DNA of 64,000 bases, taken from positions 77,021 through 141,020 of the forward strand of contig CAVYWA010000027.1 of NCBI GenBank assembly GCA_963772165.1, in the 5' to 3' direction. Positions within the stretch are counted from its first letter, which is position 1. Every line of letters starts with the position of its first letter. Made by a program: the position numbers and the translations under genes. Shown piece by piece: positions 59,052 through 64,000 of the stretch. Source of the DNA: JAGVPT01 sp963772165 (GTDB lineage: Bacteria; Bacteroidota; Ignavibacteria; UBA10030; UBA8401). The notes under the pieces are model-generated. The model was not told where the DNA came from and did no database searches. It saw nothing but the letters and a program-made list of their open reading frames with translations.

Positions 59052-62000
59052 TTATTTCATAACCGCGAACTTGCCGATGAATGACCCGACGCCGGGGGCA
59101 TCAACGTGGAAAACATACACGCCGAACGAGATATCCATTCCGTCGCGTGAGACGAGATTCCATGGCTCCTGTCCGTTATCAATGTTGCTGTTGTGGTACA
59201 ACGTCTGAACGAGCTGCGCGCTCATGGTGTAAATGCGAATGGTACACTTGCTTGGCAGATGGATGAAATAGATAAGCCTGGGTCCGCGACCGACCTGCGT
59301 CGTTTGAGGCTCCCACGAGGCCGCACCGACATACGGATTCGGCACAACGGAAACTTTCTTGATGTCATATTTAGCCTGTTGGACGTTTAGTGCCGGAGCC
59401 GTTGTTGTGAACTCAAAGTACTCACCCGTCCTGAACGGTTTCAATGTAGAAATCCGATAAACATCGCCTGCCTGCGGGCCCCGCTGCTTCGATGCAACAA
59501 TGGTTGTATCCATCTGTAACGTCATCGACCATGTTTTTTTGGAACTGGAAAAATCGGTCGCAGGCTTTCCTGCGGAATCTCCGCATACGATGAATATCGC
59601 ATCACCGGCATCGAAGACCTGATTGTTATTAACATCCTCGAAAATGAATTGAACGTGGTTGATGTTTTCCGTTAAGTTTTTAATGATAATATCGGATGAC
59701 TGCGGCCCGCTGAAGCTGGATGACGGAAATGAAAGGTCTCCTTGCCCTTTCGCCGTGAATGTCACTTCAAAATCGGCGGGATAGTAGACCTGGCTGGATT
59801 GAAATGCCGGAGCGAAGCGCGAATCAAATCCTGTTAAGACGACATAATTGCTGCTCCCCTGTTCCCACTTGGTGTTGGCAGGATCAATTGCCACGTTTTG
59901 ACTGTTCGTTACGTTCAAGACGATGCCGCTGACAATCGGCGATTGCTGCAGAGCGGTCAGCAATTGGGTCAGCTTGATGACGGTATCAACCGAGGTTTTG
60001 TCAATAAGCTGGTACCATGGATTGGGATTATTATGGAAGGCCGTGGAGTCGTTGAATTCAAGCCTGTATGTATGATTGTTGCGCACTGAATCCGGGTCGA
60101 GAATACCGACTGCGAGCGAACCTGTACCGGGCCCGGTAGCGATATTCACCTTGACGTTCGGAGCGACGTAGCCGGCAGCGGGAGCGCGAGGCGTGACGAC
60201 TGCTGTGTTGATGTCCGTTTTCACATTACCGTTGACGTCAACTTTTATGATCGCGGTCGTCTCTGACGGCGGGATCCCAGTCAATTGACCCGCGATATTG
60301 GTAGTAGAGTATCCTGCATCGTACGCAGTCACTGCGTAATAGTACGTCTGGCCGTTTTGAACCGTCGAGTCGACAAACGAATGCTGCAAACCTGAGTCGT
60401 CGCCAAGATTGAAATATGCGCCGTTGATACCGATCGCAGCCAGGCCTTTGATCCCGTCAATAAGGTCATACTGTGCAATCGGCACACGATACGTTGGCGT
60501 TCCGTATGCGTCGGTAACGGTCATATCTGCCACAAAGTTCGACTCGGTGCTCCTATAAACACGATACCCTTCAAAACTATATCTCTGATAGAACGCGTCC
60601 CATGTCAGCTCTGCCGCGTTATCCCAGTAGAGCGTTACTTTATGATCGCCCGCAACGGCTTTGATGGTGGGCTTGTTCGGCGGCTTTGCAAATTGGTAGT
60701 TCGCATTATAGATTGACTGAACAGTTTTCTTTTTCAGGAAAAGATCATCGGCATTCAAACCAAAGAGCAGGGACATTGAGAAGGTTTGAGTTTCACCGGT
60801 CGGCTGGGACGTACCAATTGTTGCACTGTAGGTATTTCGGCCATTCATGTGGAAGAAATAACTTGAGAACCAATTTCCAAGATTGACGCCGAGGAGCGAT
60901 CCCCCATGGGGCTGCGGTGCGGAAGTGAAGGCCGTCCAGTTCCGTTCGTCATTATTCAGGTCGTACGTATGAACGGCTGCGATGATGAAGCCCGTCAAGC
61001 CGATTTGGTCCGACTCATCTTTGTCAAGCGCGCCAAAATCTGGTTCGCCCGGATCCGGTTTGCCGTTCCCTTCCGTCCCATCGGGATCGGGTCCTGGATA
61101 CCCCGCATCGAGCGGTCCTAACCCGTCAGTGCCGACATCATCGTTCAACGGTTCACCGGCATCCCATTTCCCATTATGGTTCAGATCGGTGTAAGAGACC
61201 CAGTTTGCATTTTCATCTGCGTCCCAGTGCGGCCGCCAGGCATAACCGTAGAATGCATGGAAGCGTGCGGTGTCCTGCTGGACGTTAACAATGAATGGGT
61301 CCTTGTTGACATCGGTAATAAAAACTTTCGCCAAATTATCCCGGCGCTCATCGGTGAGGCCGTCCCTGTCATTATCGATGTGGTCGTCCGGGATGCCGGG
61401 GCTTTCAAGAAATGCATACCCGGCGTACCCAACGGGACTCCAGTTTCCCGGACTCCCTTGGGCAACTGTTGACCAGGCATAGGAGAGGTTCAAATCCAAA
61501 TTGTAATCGCCGGCGTTGTTCGACGAATTGTCGTGGCCGCCGATGCCCCAATCGACATACTGTGCAAAAACAGTTTTTGCATAATCGGTCGTCCCTATAT
61601 TCGTGATGGTATAAAGCCAGAAGATAACGTCCTCGGCAAGCACTTGCGACCATTGAAAGCCGCGCGCATGCACCTGCATTGCCAATCCGCCGCGAGTCGA
61701 GTCATTCGCATCAGGATAGAAACGATTCGTCAGAATATATTGCCGGTCTTCATTATCGTCCATGACAAAATACGTTTCAAGGTCGGCATTCTGCACACCG
61801 TTGCCAAAGAAGCCGTTCCATCTGCCATCCCACGTGCTCGGCCGGTCGGGCCAATGGGAAGGCCAGGTCGTGGGGTCATCGCTGCGAGCGGGACTCGATT
61901 GATACTGATTTGCATAGTTCGGAAGCGGCCACCATCCGTACGTAACCCCGGTTGATACGTCGTAGCGGGTGTACTCGTAGTAGTTCGTCTCAAGCGGATG

Positions 62001-62324
62001 AATCGTGTCCCCTTTCACTACGGTCTCGGCCTGAACGACTACGGCTACGCCGTCAATGTACGTGTGATTCGTTCCTTTCGGCCACACGCCGCTCATCGTC
62101 GGGTCGTTCTTCCAGTCTGCCACCTCTCCGAAATTATAGAAGCAGGTCTCGACGAGATTGCCGTCCATGAGTCCTAACTTCGTCCAATTATGGTTTCCCT
62201 TGCTCGTGTCGACTAGCTCCTGAGCATTCGCATGGAACTGCAGCACGCTGAATAAAAGCGCTGCGATGATCAAGTTCATCGCTGGAATTTTTTCTTGGCT
62301 TCTGTTATCGTGGTAGCGGTGCAT
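59052..62324 (-). CDS. Large T9SS-secreted surface protein with FN3-like domains
   Basis: 1090 residues. The start at 62324 gives a basic N-terminus before the hydrophobic segment LIIAALLFSVLQFHANAQ; a start at 62279 lacks positive charges. An acidic calcium-loop-like segment, DDHIDNDRDGLTDERRD, and DLNHNGKWDAGE lie near residues 320–410. FN3-like domains follow (KVTLYWDNAAELTW; GYRVYRS; QTYYYAVTAYD). The C-terminus is a sorting domain variant (VSVVPNPYVGAASW … FGVYVFHVDAPG … GKFAVMK). It lies between a TonB receptor and a PorV-like gene. It may capture polysaccharide at the surface; no catalytic motif was recognised. Confidence 0.85.
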   Translation of the reverse strand: MHRYHDNRSQEKIPAMNLIIAALLFSVLQFHANAQELVDTSKGNHNWTKLGLMDGNLVETCFYNFGEVADWKNDPTMSGVWPKGTNHTYIDGVAVVVQAETVVKGDTIHPLETNYYEYTRYDVSTGVTYGWWPLPNYANQYQSSPARSDDPTTWPSHWPDRPSTWDGRWNGFFGNGVQNADLETYFVMDDNEDRQYILTNRFYPDANDSTRGGLAMQVHARGFQWSQVLAEDVIFWLYTITNIGTTDYAKTVFAQYVDWGIGGHDNSSNNAGDYNLDLNLSYAWSTVAQGSPGNWSPVGYAGYAFLESPGIPDDHIDNDRDGLTDERRDNLAKVFITDVNKDPFIVNVQQDTARFHAFYGYAWRPHWDADENANWVSYTDLNHNGKWDAGEPLNDDVGTDGLGPLDAGYPGPDPDGTEGNGKPDPGEPDFGALDKDESDQIGLTGFIIAAVHTYDLNNDERNWTAFTSAPQPHGGSLLGVNLGNWFSSYFFHMNGRNTYSATIGTSQPTGETQTFSMSLLFGLNADDLFLKKKTVQSIYNANYQFAKPPNKPTIKAVAGDHKVTLYWDNAAELTWDAFYQRYSFEGYRVYRSTESNFVADMTVTDAYGTPTYRVPIAQYDLIDGIKGLAAIGINGAYFNLGDDSGLQHSFVDSTVQNGQTYYYAVTAYDAGYSTTNIAGQLTGIPPSETTAIIKVDVNGNVKTDINTAVVTPRAPAAGYVAPNVKVNIATGPGTGSLAVGILDPDSVRNNHTYRLEFNDSTAFHNNPNPWYQLIDKTSVDTVIKLTQLLTALQQSPIVSGIVLNVTNSQNVAIDPANTKWEQGSSNYVVLTGFDSRFAPAFQSSQVYYPADFEVTFTAKGQGDLSFPSSSFSGPQSSDIIIKNLTENINHVQFIFEDVNNNQVFDAGDAIFIVCGDSAGKPATDFSSSKKTWSMTLQMDTTIVASKQRGPQAGDVYRISTLKPFRTGEYFEFTTTAPALNVQQAKYDIKKVSVVPNPYVGAASWEPQTTQVGRGPRLIYFIHLPSKCTIRIYTMSAQLVQTLYHNSNIDNGQEPWNLVSRDGMDISFGVYVFHVDAPGVGSFIGKFAVMK

Positions 62325-62330
62325 AGTTTT

Positions 62331-64000
62331 TCAAAATGTTAGCGACACGCCGATTTCGACTTGGCGCGGTGCAGAATAAAAATCGGGACGTGAGAAGTAT
62401 TGTTGCAGCGTATTGTCGCCGCGCACCGGTTCCGCCGCCCTCTCCGCTTGCACCAACGCCAGTGTGTACCCCGCTCGGCCCGTATCGCCGTAGACGTTAA
62501 GCTCGTTTGCAGTGTCGAAGAGGTTGTAGATTTTCAAAAAGAGAGAAAGCGGAAGGTCGAACAGGTCGAAATATTTTGTAATGTACATATCCGTGTTGAA
62601 GAACATCGGCATATTGCCGCTGTTTTCCAGGCCTGTCCGCTCGTTTTCCAGTGCCGGGGTGTACGGCAGTCCCGACCCGAGCCGCACGATGAAGCTGGCG
62701 AGCAGGTTGTGCGGATCTCCCGCAGTAAGCGTGAGATTGAGCGAATGGCGACGATCCCAATTCAACGGCACGAGCACCGTATTGATCGCAATCGGCGGGC
62801 TTGCCGTGGCTTTGTTGTAATCATCTTCAGGATCCGAAGCGTTTCCTTTGGCAACCTGGTACGTATAGTCCAGGTTGGCGCCGAAGCCGTTCGTCAAGCG
62901 CCGGTCAAGTGAAATAGTAAAACCCTGCACCGCACCGTAATCGGTATTAATGTATTCTCCAAACTGTACAAAATTATTTTTGAGGAAGAGCTGGAGTCCA
63001 AGCAGGTTGCGAATGTCTTTGTAATATCCCGTGACGGTAAGACCAATGTTCGGGGCAAGTTCTTGCTGCAAACCGATCTCGTACATGGTTGTTCGCTGCG
63101 GCTGGAGATCGGCATTGCCGACGACATCGCCGATATAGTCGGGATAATTTCCAGTGAGCGGGATGCGGAAGTTGGGATTCTTGTACAAATATTCGAAAGC
63201 CGGGATCTGGAAGAAATGGCCGGTACGAAAAGTGAACTGCCCCCTGGTCGGTGATAGGATAGGATATCCCTATCCGGGGGCTGAGCTGATATTTCGGTGA
63301 AGCCTTCGTCACAAGCGAATCGGGAAAGGGTGATTGAAGCGGGTCAAGCTCCGCAATATTATTAGGATTCTTCAACGTGCTTCCGTCCGGCTGGAAATAA
63401 TCGAACCGCAGACCGACGTTCACAACAAGATACGACAATTCTATTTTATCTTGAACATACGCCGCTAATTGGTACGGCATATTATCATAGGTGTTAAAAT
63501 CGAAAGAGCCGGGAGTTGGCAGCGCCGGCACAAATCCGCTCGAAGCATCGACGTGAACCTGGTAATCGACGTAATTTAAAAAGTGTACATCTGTCTCCAC
63601 ACCCGCCTTCAACTGATGGATATTCGTCAGCTGGGAAGTAAAATCAACCTTGCCTGTATAGGTGTTGGTGTGGTGGTAGAAGTGCCAATTTTCCGTCCCG
63701 CCTGTCAGGAATGCGTTCGCCCCGGCGTCCATCAATCGCGTCGGATTCACATAACGCGGATCGAGGGGATTTTCATACACATACTCTTTGTATTCCGAAT
63801 CAAACCCTGATGCATTGATATCCATAAACGACGAATTGCCAAAGACAACGGTATAGCTGGCGATGGTCAGGAGGCTTTTTTGATACTGTGTGTAATCTCC
63901 GTCAGGGTCGAGTTGAAATTGCTGATCGTAATCTCTGTACTGATTGTCGAAATAGATCGCCTGCAGGGAGATAGCTTTCGCGCCGCCCACATCGAAAGTA
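62331..64000 (-). CDS. TonB-dependent receptor, C-terminal part (frame broken; 5' end beyond window)
   Basis: The first frame is open from the window edge (about 63999) and reads barrel strands such as YFDNQYRDYDQQFQLDPDG and LSPRIGISYPITDQGAVHFSY, then turns to junk after YRPFLPDPGF. One base away, HFFQIPAFEYLYKNPNF continues the barrel to 62331, ending VEIGVSLTF. A single extra C/G near 63220–63223 explains this. Homologues read SYGHFFQIP at this place. As first gene of the 24-kb run, it probably imports the glycan (a SusC-like role), but the plug domain is outside the window. Confidence 0.85.

Overview
The window looks like chromosome of a Gram-negative bacterium of the Bacteroidota–Chlorobiota–Ignavibacteriota (FCB) lineage, possibly Ignavibacteria-like. 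Evidence: four proteins end in type IX secretion (T9SS, Por) C-terminal sorting domains (PNPFN… followed by SG.Y.Y and a short basic tail), there is a PorV/PorQ-family barrel, and there are three TonB-dependent receptors. Both strands are densely coded. I saw no rRNA, tRNA, CRISPR array, transposase or prophage.

Layout. (1) 1–5.0 kb: two T9SS-secreted surface proteins, one with a dockerin-like module and the next with three cohesin-like modules, followed by a decayed cation-efflux gene. (2) 5.7–9.1 kb: a DUF134 regulator under a perfect 34-bp palindrome, then NifX-like, pyruvoyl arginine decarboxylase and Mrp/NBP35 ATPase genes, then a peroxiredoxin. (3) 9.2–25.1 kb: a sulfur and thiol island. 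It holds five rhodanese domains, thioredoxin, FmdB-type zinc ribbon, two YeeE/YedE thiosulfate-transporter-like proteins, cytochrome b, an octaheme tetrathionate-reductase-type cytochrome c under a Cys-rich MerR regulator, a CoA-disulfide-reductase-like flavoprotein, two methyltransferases, a YeiH-type exporter and an ECF sigma/zinc anti-sigma pair. (4) 25.1–29.4 kb: one minus-strand block reading ECF sigma, zinc anti-sigma, DipZ (CcdA–thioredoxin), an exported protein with about 29% methionine, and MsrA–MsrB. This looks like an extracytoplasmic methionine-oxidation repair regulon. (5) 30.1–34.8 kb: TonB receptor plus an ECF-type importer (S, T, A) with an embedded methyltransferase. (6) 35.1–39.5 kb: NikR, a TauE/SafE-like membrane protein with a Met/His tail, a YHS lipoprotein, a TonB receptor and a Cys-rich exported protein. 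(7) 39.57–39.98 kb: an array of stem-loop repeats. (8) 40.0–64.0 kb: a 24-kb minus-strand carbohydrate locus. In transcription order it holds a TonB receptor, T9SS protein, PorV-like barrel, parvulin isomerase, ABC sugar importer (binding protein and two permeases), an (alpha/alpha)6 glycosidase, sugar dehydrogenase, PfkB kinase, two more barrel-type secreted enzymes, GH2 beta-mannosidase and GH130 mannoside phosphorylase.

How the parts work together. The 40–64 kb genes fit capture of a beta-mannoside polymer, trimming by surface and periplasmic enzymes, ABC import, and cytoplasmic GH2/GH130 cleavage. The sulfur island fits tetrathionate/thiosulfate turnover coupled to sulfane-sulfur carriers and thiol redox control.

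Quality caution. Five otherwise well conserved genes are each split by a single ±1 frame change (near 14709, 25638, 32913, 45838 and 63222). Either the source assembly carries indel errors or several genes are recently disrupted. The first and last genes are cut by the window edges.
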